Positions 40,543 through 51,729 of a stretch of 64,000 nt of DNA are shown here, in pieces; within the stretch, counting starts at the first letter, position 1, and each line of letters starts with the position of its first letter. Source of the stretch: Skeletonema tropicum (Eukaryota; Bacillariophyta; Thalassiosirophyceae; Thalassiosirales; Thalassiosiraceae); assembly GCA_037178625.1 (NCBI GenBank), contig CM074134.1, forward strand, positions 558,001-622,000, read 5' to 3'. The notes beneath the pieces are model-generated. The model saw nothing but the letters and a program-made list of their open reading frames with translations. It was not told the origin of the DNA and made no database searches. A program made the position numbers and the translations under genes.

Positions 40543-42559
40543 ATGCGCTTCTCACAAGCCATCCTACTTCTTGGAAGTGTTGGTGTTGTCACTTCAAATA
40601 CGTCACCGACGGCAACACGTAAGATTTATCTTTGCCTTGTATATAATATTGTTTCATCATTATTGCCCTTCTTCTGACAACTCATAAAATTTGTTTCTAA
40701 ATCTTCTTCCCCCCTCGCATGCGCACCCGCTCAAAAGCTCCTAGCGACTATACCTGCTTTGTCAATCAAGATTTATTTGACCTTTCCGTTGGCACTCTTA
40801 CGCTCAAAATGGCTCTTAATAAATATTTTGCGAACACTTGGGACGCCGCTGATACAGAGGAGTATGGCCCAATCGAACAATGGTGTACCAGTAAAATCAC
40901 TTCGTTTGACCAAATGTTCCTAACTAAAGCAGACTTCAACGCCGATATTTCGGGCTGGGATACAACGTCTGCGACTAGCATGTATGCCATGTTTGAAGGA
41001 GCACACAAATTCAATCAGGATATTACTGGTTGGGATGTATCGAAGGTGACAAACATGGGCAGCTTGTTCAACAATGCGAAAGCCTTCAATCAAGATATCT
41101 CGTTATGGAATACTGCCTCTGCTACCACGATGGAAGATATGTTCAAAAGCGCAGAATTGTTCAACATTGATATCTCGAATTGGGATGTTTCTAATGTTTC
41201 GTACATGAGTGGCATGTTCAACGGTGCATTACAATTCAATCAGGATCTCAGTGCGTGGAAGGAACACAACTTCCCCTATACTTCTGCGACAGATATGTTC
41301 AAAGATTCAGGGTGTGAAGTCAAAACTTCGCCCGAGTCGGAAGATAGTACATTTTGTGTTACACGTAAGTATTGTCTATGCCTTTGCTACATGACTGATA
41401 ATGTTTGCGCCACTTGCCAATGTTTCATTATTCATATCACCGCTGATCAAATCCTCATATACAACTTGTTCTCACTGTCGTAATTACGTTATTTCAGCTT
41501 CACCGGCACCTTCTCCCACGACATCTGTCAATTTGGATTTGGGGATTCCCAACTGGTCCCTTATGTTCGACTCAATGAGCACTAACTTCACAAAAGGTAG
41601 TGAAAGTGAACTCACCCTCAAGTACAAGATCGGGAGTGGCCGCGACAACAACGTCAAATTGTTTGCGAAAGGTTGTGTTGACGAATATCACTGGCGCAGT
41701 TGTCAACCACACGAAGGCTGTTTATCCCATTGAGGATGATCCTAACCTTCAACAGCTTGAGGTCTTTGTCGACGTTGACAAGAACACCATAGCAGATAGC
41801 GAAAGTAACATCTGGAATTCTGAGAGGGAGGGTATTGAGATGTGTGTCAGGGTTCAATTGACTTCTCCAACTACCGGTGTTATCAAGGAACTCCAGCGTA
41901 ATATTGCAATCGACTTCAACTTTGAAGTTGCATTTGAAGCAGAAAGCCCAGTACAGTTGGAACAGATTATCCTCGATAGCGAACAGACTACAGCGGATGT
42001 GGAAGACTACATTTTGGCTTGCACCTGTGGTGGTATTTTGGAGGATTGCAACACCAACATTCTTGGTCCCAATGATTTTTTGAACGTTTGCATCAAATCT
42101 CGTGATCCTGAAATGAGGATTGACTATCTCAAAAGTCTTCAGATGGTTCAAGAAAAAGCGGATGGAAGTGACATGACATTCGTTATTGTCAATGAAAATA
42201 AACTTGAGGACTCTTCCCTCTCTTCGAAGACCAAGCTACCAGATGAAAGTCTTGTCCACGTCGCTTCCATCATTCCTGTCAATTTCTTCAGCTATGAATC
42301 GACCTCGACTGCCAAAATCAATGGTGTAGTGTTCCTCAAGCTTGCTGGAAGTCGTCGCCGCCTTGCTGTTGAATTGGCAGGGGACCCTAATCGTGCATTG
42401 CAAGCTGCTGGTGATCAGGAATCTCGGTTTGCTATCGAAGTCGAGCTCCAGAAGAATGAGTTAGAGTTGAGATCCGCTGCCAATAATGCATTTGGTTCTA
42501 TGATGTCTGGAGTTATCGGTGTTGCCGTCTGTGGTATTGCTGCAGCCATGATGTGGTAG
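40543..42559 (+). CDS. Secreted BspA-type (DUF285) repeat protein, with a frame break
   Basis: Exon 1 (40543-40618) encodes a signal peptide, MRFSQAILLLGSVGVVTS. Intron 40619-40737 (GTAAGA...AAG, phase 1), exon 2 (40738-41364), intron 41365-41497 (GTAAGT...TTTCAG), exon 3 from 41498. Exon 2 carries tandem DUF285 repeats: FNADISGWDTTSATSMYAMF, FNQDITGWDVSKVTNMGSLF, FNQDISLWNTASATTMEDMF, FNIDISNWDVSNVSYMSGMF. These are of the BspA leucine-rich type, used on cell surfaces for adhesion or recognition. Exon 3 starts in frame (SPAPSPTTSVNLDLG) but must change frame by one base near 41680 to reach the long rest of the protein. The C-terminus ends in a hydrophobic segment, GVIGVAVCGIAAAMMW, which suggests a membrane or GPI-type anchor. 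The frame break is either a sequencing error or a mutation. Confidence 0.75.
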
Positions 42560-42688
42560 TGGTAGAGATAGAGGTTGCATGAAAGGGATTGAGTGTGTGC
42601 GCTGGGGAATGATGTAGTTTGATAGTAAAATTATGTTATAGGGAAAGACCTCTGCATGAGATTTTTTTCGTTTAGTATTGAGTCATTA

Positions 42689-43417
42689 TCAACTTCCAGC
42701 GCCGTAGTTTGCCGCAGCAATTCTCGCCTTCTCTTCTGATACTTGCAACCTATCAAAGAATTCAAATGGTTTGAATTGCCTCGAATCCAATGGAGTAATT
42801 TGAAAATGATCGATGATATCTTTGAGAAGATGTGGATTGCCAAACTCTTGCTTGGATTTGAGATGGGAAGCAAATGATGATGATGACGTTGTGTTGTTGG
42901 GTGCACTACTACTGGATCGTTCGGTTGGTTGTGTACCATCATCACTCTTCTTTTGAAATGTCTCGTGGAGGAGTTTCAGCTTTTCGGCCAATCGTTTCTG
43001 TTTTTGAGACATCTCACTAGTTTGAGATTGTAATTGTTGTGTTAGAGTTTGACGTAATTCGGACGTGTAGTCTTTTGTAGAGAGTATCAGAGACTGAAAC
43101 GGAGCAACGTCTGTGTCGATAGTATCATTATTTGATGCCGACATCACCTGTGATGGTGGTGGTAGGACATGTTTAGGGCGAGATACTCTGTCATCGTTTT
43201 CAACTTCGTCGCCACTTCGGCACATCTTCTTTTTGGGAGGTTCATTTGCTTCATTTCCATTGCCGTCAGTTGTTGCTTCGGCGGCGTGTACATCGTCATC
43301 ATCATCACTTGCATCTGATAAATTTGCCAACAGACCAGAAAGAGCACTCTTTGGTTTGTCATCGCCTGTGTCGTTATCAGAAAAATCTGACGATCCGTAG
43401 CCGCCAAGAGCGTCCAT
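42689..43417 (-). CDS. SAP30BP/HCNGP-like protein
   Basis: A 242-residue protein. The frame opens at a GTG (43426); the ATG at 43417 gives MDALGGYGSSDFSDND. The N-terminal half is acidic with a basic cluster PPKKKM (possible nuclear signal). A short coiled coil follows. The C-terminal FASHLKSKQEFGNPHLLKDI and DHFQITPLDSRQFKPFEFFD match the HCNGP domain pattern (NP..L...., I..L.S...P..F). In other eukaryotes this family works in transcriptional repression and splicing in the nucleus. No intron is seen. It is convergent with the BspA-type gene and divergent from the PPR gene. Confidence 0.7.
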   Translation of the reverse strand: MDALGGYGSSDFSDNDTGDDKPKSALSGLLANLSDASDDDDDVHAAEATTDGNGNEANEPPKKKMCRSGDEVENDDRVSRPKHVLPPPSQVMSASNNDTIDTDVAPFQSLILSTKDYTSELRQTLTQQLQSQTSEMSQKQKRLAEKLKLLHETFQKKSDDGTQPTERSSSSAPNNTTSSSSFASHLKSKQEFGNPHLLKDIIDHFQITPLDSRQFKPFEFFDRLQVSEEKARIAAANYGAGS

Positions 43418-43697
43418 AATTACCACCTAACCCTAAACTTCCTACTGTTTATAATATCGCACCAGGTCTCCGCAGTCCAACCAAATCACAATTATGTGAA
43501 AAGGACATGCTCCTACAAGAAGGACAACACAAAAGCGTACTATTCCTACCTATTCCTACGTACATTCAAAACGCACTTTTCATTTGCAAGCAAGGGGTTC
43601 AACGAGCCTTCCATATTATTTCATCTATTGCTTGCCTTCCCACAATCAGATTGGAGTGGTAGCTTCCGCTCAGTCTGCAGCAAAGCTCGCTACTATA

Positions 43698-46600
43698 ATG
43701 ATGCAACGTTCACATCATATACCAATTTATCATCTTCTTGCAGCACTGGTGCTGGCAACCTTGATGGCACCGCAGATTGATGCATTCACTCATCCGCCAT
43801 CATTACAATTGATTACCACCTCTCACCTGAAATCAACACAATCAGATCTCAGCTCCAACGTAAAGGAGCTTGAGCTACTTCGGAGAGAGCGTAATACTCA
43901 ACGAGGGGAACACGAAAGAGAACGGACTAAGGAAGAACAAGATGCAACATTTCAGGAGACGCAACAACAATCGAACAACCAAAAGAATTCCATCAAAACA
44001 ATTCTTTCATTGCCAGTTGGAGATCTAACACAACGTGATTTGATTGGTCTATGCAATTCAATAAGACACGTCCCAGCAGAAAAATCGTCATGGAGTCTCC
44101 GTATCCTGGAACGTATACTAACAGAAGTCGAACGATGGGAGGATGCCCAACGTTTTGACAAGAGGACATTTGTGAAAAAGATACATATATTCTCTGTGCT
44201 GACGGCACTGACAAAGAACAGTCAAAGTCGTAAATCTCAAAGGCGGCGGTATAGTAGCGGTAGAAAGAGGAAGTATCAGGGGAATCAGCAACAATATCTA
44301 GACTCAAAAGATGTTGACAGATTGAAGAATGTTGTCTTTCTACTGAAGAGACTGTGTAGGGACAAACGTAGTCCGTACTGCAATTCAGATTGTTACCAGA
44401 AAGATGTGTTATCATTTTCAACCATGATTGCTGCAGAATCCTCCATGACAGAAGAAGCGGCTGTGAATGTAGCCCTTGAGTTCATTGACGAAATGGAGAA
44501 GGAAATAGATGCTTGGGATCCACGTATCATTGGATCTGTCTTGAATGCCCTGGCACATTGGGGTCGTGCCGAAGAGGCACATGTGTTGCTGAGCAGGGCG
44601 ATGGGTTGCAATCTTCCCACTGATTTGTCAGATTCATCGAATGAGTCTGCCAAGAGTGGCAGCAATATTAAATGCCTCGATCCAAAAGACGCAAGTCCTT
44701 GTTACGATTCTCTTTTGCGTGCATACGCCAAGTATGCCTCGCTTCGTCGGGGCCGGCCTCGTAAAAAGAACAGCAAACAATTTTTATCAAATAAAAAAGC
44801 TTTGGCTCGTGCTCGTTACATTCTCCTAAACCACATGCCAGAGGTTGGAGTACAAATTACTAATCATACATGCAACGCGGTGTTAAGTGGTTACTCTGCG
44901 CTTGAAATGGGGACTGAAGCGGAAAAGCTACTGCAAGAAATCGAGACAATGCTATCACTATCTTCATCGCAACCGTCCGCCCTTGATACTGCATGCTACA
45001 ACTCGGTGTTGCACGGATACAGTCGTGAAAGGAATGGTGTTACTTCCGCCGAGCGACTATTCACGGCAATGAAAGAACAAACTTCTCTTCACGAAGGTAC
45101 CTCCAACACTCAAATGCTTCCACCAAAGCCAGATATGATCACCTATGCGTCAATGTTGAACTGTTACAGCATTAATAGGATGGGAGCAGAAGCCTATTCA
45201 CTTGTCCAACAGATAGAGAGGCCAACGTCAGCATGTTACTTATCTGCAATTCGAGCTTTAGAGAGGTCGAACGATCCAACATCACCTGATAAAGTGCTGT
45301 CATTAATTGGTCACATAGAACAAAATAGTAGTGGAAGTGGCAAAGGTCCAACGACAGTTCTGAATCGCCGTCTCTTTAACGTAGCTATGCAGTGTATGAT
45401 AAAACGCGGCGAGGGCGCAAAGGCTGAAGAATTACTTGACAAATATCTCAACTCCAATTCATCACGTGAACAAAATAATGATGTCCAACCCTACATCTTG
45501 GCATTGAGAGCATACGAAAATACAAAGCCGGTGCACAGACGAAAGGAGGCTGCTGAAAGCGCAGAAACACTATTTCAAAAGATCAAGTCGCTCGAGAACA
45601 ATGCCCAGAAATTGGAAGCGGGTGCATATAATGTCCTCCTAAATTGTTTTGCAAGGGCAGGAATGTCATCTGCCGCAGAAAAGCTGCTAGAAGAGTTCGA
45701 ACCAACCCCTGAATCGTATGGTTTCGTCATCAAAGCAATATCTCTTAGTGATGAAAAAGATGGCGTTGAACGAGCGTGGAATATCTTGCATCAATTAGGT
45801 TACCCACGGAAGAATGCAAAAGACGTGGAGCCGTTTCATGTACCAATCACTACCTTCAATTCGATGCTCAAGCTATTTGCACGACGTGGAATGGCTACCG
45901 AAGCTGAAGCCCTCTTACATTCCATAGATGAATTCATTCTCGAAGGGAAGTTAAAGGAGAGTGGACCGAACACTCGGTCTTACGAGGCTGTATTGGAAGC
46001 TTTAGGGAAAGCCAGCGATTCAGACGCAGTAGAACGTGCGGAAGCACTTGTTACCAGAATAGAAGTAATGAGTGAGCTCGGAGGAGGTCAACAGCCGAGT
46101 TTGAAACTATACAATACCCTACTTGCGTGCTATGCCAATGCAGGCAAGGTGGGCAGTGCCGAACGACTGTTATCTAGACTGCATGAGCAGAGTCTTAAAC
46201 CCGATGCATTCTCGTACGGTGCCACTATCAAGGCTCTCAAAAACTCTGGAAAATCAAAAGATATCGCGATTGCTAGGGTCAAAGAACTCTCACAATCTCT
46301 TGAGAGAAATGGTGGTGTTGGTAATGAAATCATCTTCGCTCATCGCCTGAGTATCTTGGCCAAATTTGGTCTAGCTCAACAAGCTGAAAATCTGCTCAAA
46401 GAAATGGAAGAGAAACATAAGTTGGGAGATCTGAAGCAGGGACCTGGAATAATTCATCACACTGCAGTTCTGAACGCATGGTCAAAGACGGACGACAAAA
46501 AGGCAGTAGCTAGAGCAGAATCACTATTTCAAAGAATGAAGGATGATCCTAATCTCGACTTGGATCTTGCCGCCTATCACGGATTGCTTCTGAATTACGC

Positions 46601-46946
46601 CGTGAGAGGAATGTCGAAAAAGGCTCGTCGTCTGCTTCAAGTGATATTGGATTCAGATAGCTTGTTACCGAACCGAAACACATTCACTATGGTGATTGAT
46701 TCTTACTCCCGAGCATCATCCAACACCAATAATCCAGGATTGAAAGCAGAGGAATTGCTAGATCAAATGAGAGAGCTTCAGGCAGCAGGTAATTCAGACG
46801 TAGAGCCAGACAGTGTATGTTATGCAAGTGTGATTCGAGCCAAACAGGCGTCAAAGTCGTCTGCAGCAACAATTAGTGATCTGTCCGAGTTTGACAAGGT
46901 ACAGCTAATGCGTGAGCTGCAAATCGAGCGATGGCCTTTTCAATAG
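43698..46946 (+). CDS. Plastid-targeted pentatricopeptide repeat (PPR) protein
   Basis: A 1082-residue protein. The upstream open frame begins with TTG; the ATG at 43698 gives a signal peptide (IPIYHLLAALVLATLMAPQI) followed by DAFTHPPS, the F at the junction being the mark of diatom plastid presequences. Many PPR motifs follow: ACYNSVLHGYSRERNGVTSA, ITYASMLNCYSINRMGAEAY, GAYNVLLNCFARAGMSSAAE, TFNSMLKLFARRGMATEAEA, KLYNTLLACYANAGKVGSAE and more. PPR proteins bind RNA and act in organelle RNA processing, stability or translation. It is intronless. The RNA target cannot be told. The spacing between HCNGP and PPR starts (280 bp) implies a shared divergent promoter. Confidence 0.85.
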   Translation: MMQRSHHIPIYHLLAALVLATLMAPQIDAFTHPPSLQLITTSHLKSTQSDLSSNVKELELLRRERNTQRGEHERERTKEEQDATFQETQQQSNNQKNSIKTILSLPVGDLTQRDLIGLCNSIRHVPAEKSSWSLRILERILTEVERWEDAQRFDKRTFVKKIHIFSVLTALTKNSQSRKSQRRRYSSGRKRKYQGNQQQYLDSKDVDRLKNVVFLLKRLCRDKRSPYCNSDCYQKDVLSFSTMIAAESSMTEEAAVNVALEFIDEMEKEIDAWDPRIIGSVLNALAHWGRAEEAHVLLSRAMGCNLPTDLSDSSNESAKSGSNIKCLDPKDASPCYDSLLRAYAKYASLRRGRPRKKNSKQFLSNKKALARARYILLNHMPEVGVQITNHTCNAVLSGYSALEMGTEAEKLLQEIETMLSLSSSQPSALDTACYNSVLHGYSRERNGVTSAERLFTAMKEQTSLHEGTSNTQMLPPKPDMITYASMLNCYSINRMGAEAYSLVQQIERPTSACYLSAIRALERSNDPTSPDKVLSLIGHIEQNSSGSGKGPTTVLNRRLFNVAMQCMIKRGEGAKAEELLDKYLNSNSSREQNNDVQPYILALRAYENTKPVHRRKEAAESAETLFQKIKSLENNAQKLEAGAYNVLLNCFARAGMSSAAEKLLEEFEPTPESYGFVIKAISLSDEKDGVERAWNILHQLGYPRKNAKDVEPFHVPITTFNSMLKLFARRGMATEAEALLHSIDEFILEGKLKESGPNTRSYEAVLEALGKASDSDAVERAEALVTRIEVMSELGGGQQPSLKLYNTLLACYANAGKVGSAERLLSRLHEQSLKPDAFSYGATIKALKNSGKSKDIAIARVKELSQSLERNGGVGNEIIFAHRLSILAKFGLAQQAENLLKEMEEKHKLGDLKQGPGIIHHTAVLNAWSKTDDKKAVARAESLFQRMKDDPNLDLDLAAYHGLLLNYAVRGMSKKARRLLQVILDSDSLLPNRNTFTMVIDSYSRASSNTNNPGLKAEELLDQMRELQAAGNSDVEPDSVCYASVIRAKQASKSSAATISDLSEFDKVQLMRELQIERWPFQ

Positions 46947-47575
46947 TAGCACAGGTATAAACATAAAACAAAAAGAATCGTCGCTCATAGTCACAACCGT
47001 ATTTTCATTTGAATTTATCCATAGCTCTGGACCTTTTTTTACTTACGCCGCTCCGTCTCTGGTGGCTCGTATTTCAGCTTTCTTTACAGATGGGGTCCTC
47101 AAAATGAGCTGCAAACTGGAACTGGCACTATGATATAAACGAAAGAACTTTGTCGCATGCAACCTGTAGTATACTATCGATTTCTTCCATAGCTTATGGC
47201 TACCTTTCAGCTGGCTGCTGCCTACTATATATCTATTGGCTCCTCATTCCTCATTCACCACAGCAGGCAGGGTTCCTCGAATTGGTAGTCTTCAACAGCT
47301 GGGACAATCTGGAATCTTTGCGTTCAATTTCATTTTGATGGTTTTGGAGACAAGGCAAGCCTTATTGCCTTGATGTTGATGCTATTGATCGGGTTCGGGG
47401 TTGCAGATCAGCTTGATCCATTGACGATAGAGTGAGCGATAATAGAGAGCGACCAATACAGCAGCAGCAGCGGAGTGCATTCATTTGGCAAATAATACAA
47501 GAGCTTTACATACCTCTCAAAGGATTTGCATAGAATAACTGTCTTCAACAAATTCTAGAGAGAGATTTATATATA
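46947..47575. other. Intergenic region, no gene seen
   Basis: About 630 bp between two + strand genes. A CAGCAGCAGC run occurs near 47460. There is a TATA-like TTATATATAAT directly before the ATG at 47576, probably too close to be a TATA box. The small open frames show no protein character. Confidence 0.45.
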
Positions 47576-50293
47576 ATGATGAAGACGACGACCGCAGCAG
47601 CAGCATCGCTGTTCATTGCTGTTGCAATCTCTTCATTATCGACATCTCCAAGTATTGCATTCGCACCTGGAAGAACGGCCTCCAGAGTCAAAAAGCCGAC
47701 AACTTCTTCTCCGCCATGTGAAGAACCAAAGCTACTTTTTTCACCATTCGAACAACAGCACAACAACAATCTTCTAACACCATCATGTTGTGGAAGAATA
47801 CAATCATCATCAACATCACTACAAATGGGTATCCGATCATTCCTCAAAAAGAAAATTCTACGACGCAACAATAATGGAGATAATGATCCAAATAATGGCA
47901 ACAACGATGACATATCCGAAGAAGAGGTACACGAAAAAATGAAGAATGGACCCAATAAGGATGATACTTTTACTCCCAACTTACACGCATTAATGTCATC
48001 TCCAGAATCAGCGGGGCTAATGGAAGGCAGTCCCAACAAGTACACTACTACTACTGATGGCAAACAACAACAAAAACGTAACGAACGAAACAGTTTGGAA
48101 AATAATGCCACTACTAACGAGCCAGCCTATTACTCCCAAGAAGATATTAAAAAACGCATCCGTCGAGTAAAGGGAGGGGGGATGACGGAGGAAGAAAAAA
48201 TGATATTCTTGAATACGGCATTGACACGGACGAATGAGCGGAAGAAGCGTAGTCCTCCTATTCGGCAGGCAATTCCTGGAATCGATGAGGATGTTGATGG
48301 AAGTAGTAGCAGTAGTAGTAGTGGTAGTGGGGGTGGTGGTAAATCAAGTGCCGATAAACGATTATGGGATGCCATTACCAAAAAAGGTGGTGCAGGTAAT
48401 GAAGAAGATGATAATGGTCCAAAGGAAGAAATATTATCGGTGGCATCATTGTTGATGGATGGTAAATTGAAGAATGAGCAGGCGAAACGACAGTATATTG
48501 AGAGTATTACCAACCCTGATCGTTTTTCATCATTTTCGGCAATGAAGACTACTACCTCCTCTTCTTCTTCTTCGGATGTCGACCCTGTGAAAGATGATGA
48601 GATTGCTAAGGATGTTGATGTAGTTGAGGAAGAGGAATATGCTTTAGAGGAAACTGTTGTGGAGGATGGTGCTGCAGAAAGTGAGGTGGAGGAGGAGGAG
48701 GAAGGTGTAATAGATGATACCACCGAATCAGATTTTATGAGAATGAAGCGTCAAATCGCCCAAGATCGTGAGCTCTTGAACCCCCAAAAGAATGAAGACG
48801 ACAAAAGCGAGGCAAAGAAGGCAGTGGAATCAATCTTATCTATGATCAGTCAAAATGATAAAAAGAAAGAAGCCACGAAGAATAACCCACCCAAGGATGA
48901 TGCCCTTGCATCACGTCTAGAAAAGGCCGCCGAAGAACAAGAGAAACGTGATGCGGAGACACGTGCTGCCACCGAGAAGAAGCGGGAGGAAGAAAAGAAA
49001 CAAAGGATGGAAGAACAGCGACAGCGCGAGGAAGCTTTTCGTCAAAAGGAGGAGGAGCGCATTCAGGCAGCAAGGCAGAAGGCGGAGGATGTACGTCGCA
49101 GAGAGGAGGAGAAAATTGAAGCGGAAAAGGCTGGAATTGTGGCGAGGCAAAAGGCCCAGGAAGATTATTGGGCAAAGATGTTGAAGAAGGAGGAGAAGAA
49201 GAAGGGTGCTAGCATGACTGCTGACCAGATTAGGATGAATGAGGTCGCAGCCAGAGACAGAGGGGAGAAAATTGAACGTGAGGTGGCAAGCAATGTAGAA
49301 ATGGACAGGATCCGGGAAGAGGAGCGATTGAGAGAGGATCCTCATGAGGGAGAAATCTTGAAAGAGGTATGTATCGGTGATCTTTGAAATTCATTCTTTC
49401 TTTCCTCGACGAAGGAGGCTCACATTATTTTTAATGTTGAACAGGCTGCAGATAAACGAACTCGCGACCGTGAACTTGTGCGTGATATTGAGGTAGAAGC
49501 TGCTGCTAGGATTTCTCGCACGGTGCCAAAACCATCCAATGAAGATGTCTCCGCGTCTTCCTTCATTGCGGAACAGCGAAGGAAGAAAGCAGAGATCGAT
49601 AGGTTACGCAAATTTGATGTAGAGCAACTTAAGTCAATGAACTCGCCTCTACCATCACCCGGAAGAATGAAGAGACAACCAATGGTGAAGCCAAAAATTG
49701 GACAAATTTCACCAACCATGTATCGAGCTCCTCCAATGCCACCAGCATCATACACTCCAAAGTCTCCATCACCAGCTCCTTCACCAGGGCTGGATCTTGC
49801 ATCTCTTACAATGGCAAAGAACAAAAGTCAAGGCAGTCCAGCACCACCTCCACCATCTCCTCCAAGCTCATCTGCTCCACGTCTGGACTTGGCATCTCTT
49901 ACAATGGCAAAGCCCAGAAATGAAGGCAACAATGTTGCGCCACCTCCACCATCTCCTTCAAGCTCTGCTCCGCCGCGTCTGGACTTGGCATCTCTTACAA
50001 TGGCAAAGCCCAGAAATGAAGGTAATGCTGGCGCAGTAAAGAGACCACCACCAGCGAAGAGAGTTGTGCGACAGCGGGTTCAATTAGCAGATGATTATGA
50101 TGATGATGATGATGACGACGACGATGATGAAGATTTGATGAGATCTTCTCCTGGAATGTCAATTGCGGATGCGATGAAGCAGCAAAGAAAGAGTGGAGGC
50201 GGCGGAGGTGGCAACAGACCTTCTGCCAGTGGTGCAAAGGATGCTGATGCGCGAGCCAAACAATGGGGAATAGACATGAGCAAATTCCAATAA
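47576..50293 (+). CDS. Plastid-targeted disordered coiled-coil protein with LDLASLTMAK repeats
   Basis: Two exons, 47576-49366 and 49445-50293. The 78-bp intron (GTATGT...AACAG, phase 0) is followed by AADKRTRDRELV. The protein has 879 residues. The N-terminus MKTTTAAAASLFIAVAISSL...SIAFAPGRTASRVKK is a textbook diatom plastid signal (signal peptide, AFAP junction, basic Ser/Thr-containing transit peptide). The middle is acidic, then comes a long Glu/Arg/Lys coiled coil (about residues 440-660). The C-terminal part is disordered, with three copies of LDLASLTMAK separated by Pro-rich spacers, an Asp run and a C-terminal AKQWGIDMSKFQ. I do not recognise the family. Regularly spaced identical short motifs in a disordered plastid protein suggest multivalent binding. 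Confidence 0.75.
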
Positions 50294-50360
50294 GCTTGCG
50301 ATGCTCACAATTTAATTCAACTGCATATTATGTTTGAGATAGTTCGAAATTTTATTAAGA

Positions 50361-51506
50361 TTAGGCGTTTCGACTCTTGCCAACAATAGTTTGTCTTCTA
50401 TGCAATTCTGTTGGATTGCGCGGACCACCACCGATATCTCCTCCAACCTTTTTTCGGAGAGTTGCTGTTCTCTGAATGATCTGTCCATCTTCATCTGCAC
50501 TGAACAATGTGTGTTGCACAAATGTCTGACGAGACGCATCTGTAAATCCTCCATAATCCTCTCCTTCCTTCTTTCCAAGCACAGCCATGACACGACTTCT
50601 TGCACCTCGATGTCCTAGTTCTGATGCACGAACGAGCCACTCCAGAGCAGCACCTCGGTCCAGATCTACACCTATTCCGTCAAGGAGACAATCTCCAAGC
50701 ATGTAAGCTGCCGCGGGATGGTCTTTCTCAGCAGCCAATGCAAACAAACGTACAGCCTCCACCTCATCTTCCACAACACCCTCGCCTGTATACTTTGCAA
50801 CTGCTAGTTCATATACGCTTTGTGAGTGTCCATGCATTTCCATTGATCGTTGCCACCATGACACTGCAGCTTCAGAATTTGGTTCTAGTCCAGCTCGACC
50901 TTCATTGAGACATATGCCATAGTAAGCCATTGCATCTGGATAGCCAATTTCTGCCAGACGTCTCAATATCCCCATTCCTCTCTTTTGATTCTCTTCATCA
51001 TACTCTATCAGCAAGGCGGATGCGACACGGAAATTCAATCTGTGACAATATTCTGACTTGGAACTACTGCGGCTGCAATACTTTATGTCTTCTAACATCG
51101 CTGGAAGGTCATCACTTGATGGTACGTTATCCGGCCAGGATCTGCTGGGTGTCTTTGTAGCTGTCGTTCCACCCCCATCAGCTTTGTATTCCCAATCTTT
51201 GCGATATTGGTCAATACGCTCCCTATGGTATGATAGTATGCGCTCAAATCTCTGCTCTTCAGTCTCGACTGATTCACACGCAGCGATGGTATTGTATTGC
51301 TTCCATATCGGCAGTGGAAATGGGCCGTTGTTGACAAGAGGAAAGGACAAACTCTTTTCACTGTTGCTTCGACTTTGCTCCTCGTCAATTGACGAGTGAA
51401 GGTAATAGATCATTCCAGCAGCTGATCCTCCTGCAGCCGCATATTGGATCGGTTTGTAATTTCTCTGTAATGCACGAGATAGGAGGCGAATGTTGCTCAT
51501 TGTCAT
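50361..51506 (-). CDS. Sel1-like repeat protein
   Basis: A 381-residue protein starting MTMSNIRLLSRALQRNYKP, then a hydrophobic segment (YAAAGGSAAGMIYYLHSS), which looks like a mitochondrial presequence with a membrane anchor. From about residue 165 there are Sel1-like repeats: MGILRRLAEIGYPDAMAYYG, AVSWWQRSMEMHGHSQSVYE, AVRLFALAAEKDHPAAAYML, ALEWLVRASELGHRGARSRV. Such repeats form helical solenoids that mediate protein interactions. It is convergent with the plastid protein gene (67 bp between the stops). The family is clear from the repeats; the partner is unknown. Confidence 0.75.
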   Translation of the reverse strand: MTMSNIRLLSRALQRNYKPIQYAAAGGSAAGMIYYLHSSIDEEQSRSNSEKSLSFPLVNNGPFPLPIWKQYNTIAACESVETEEQRFERILSYHRERIDQYRKDWEYKADGGGTTATKTPSRSWPDNVPSSDDLPAMLEDIKYCSRSSSKSEYCHRLNFRVASALLIEYDEENQKRGMGILRRLAEIGYPDAMAYYGICLNEGRAGLEPNSEAAVSWWQRSMEMHGHSQSVYELAVAKYTGEGVVEDEVEAVRLFALAAEKDHPAAAYMLGDCLLDGIGVDLDRGAALEWLVRASELGHRGARSRVMAVLGKKEGEDYGGFTDASRQTFVQHTLFSADEDGQIIQRTATLRKKVGGDIGGGPRNPTELHRRQTIVGKSRNA

Positions 51507-51569
51507 CGTATTTATTTTTTGCTCTTTTCTGGTGAACAGTGAAGCGAGAAGCGAAGAGAGAGCTAGCTG

Positions 51570-51705
51570 GTGTTACGTAACATTGACATACTAGGAATTA
51601 CGTAGGAATTCAATTCCTACAGGCGGCGGAAGCGATCTGGATTTACGTAGTAACATATTTTCACGACGGTTACTGGTATTACTGCGGGGTCACCCTCATA
51701 AGCCT
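51570..51705. mobile_element. MITE-like AT/GTTAC-rich segment
   Basis: The segment contains GTTACGTAACATTG, AGGAATTACGTAGGAATTC, GGCGGCGGAAG, TACGTAGTAACAT and GGGGTCACCCTC. It shares the style and several words (GGCGGCGG, GTTAC, GGGGT-A-CC) with the element at 20982-21344. It is short, self-complementary in part, and lies between divergent genes. It may be a relic of the same family. Confidence 0.35.
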
Positions 51706-51729
51706 CTCATAAGCATATCATGATAGATC

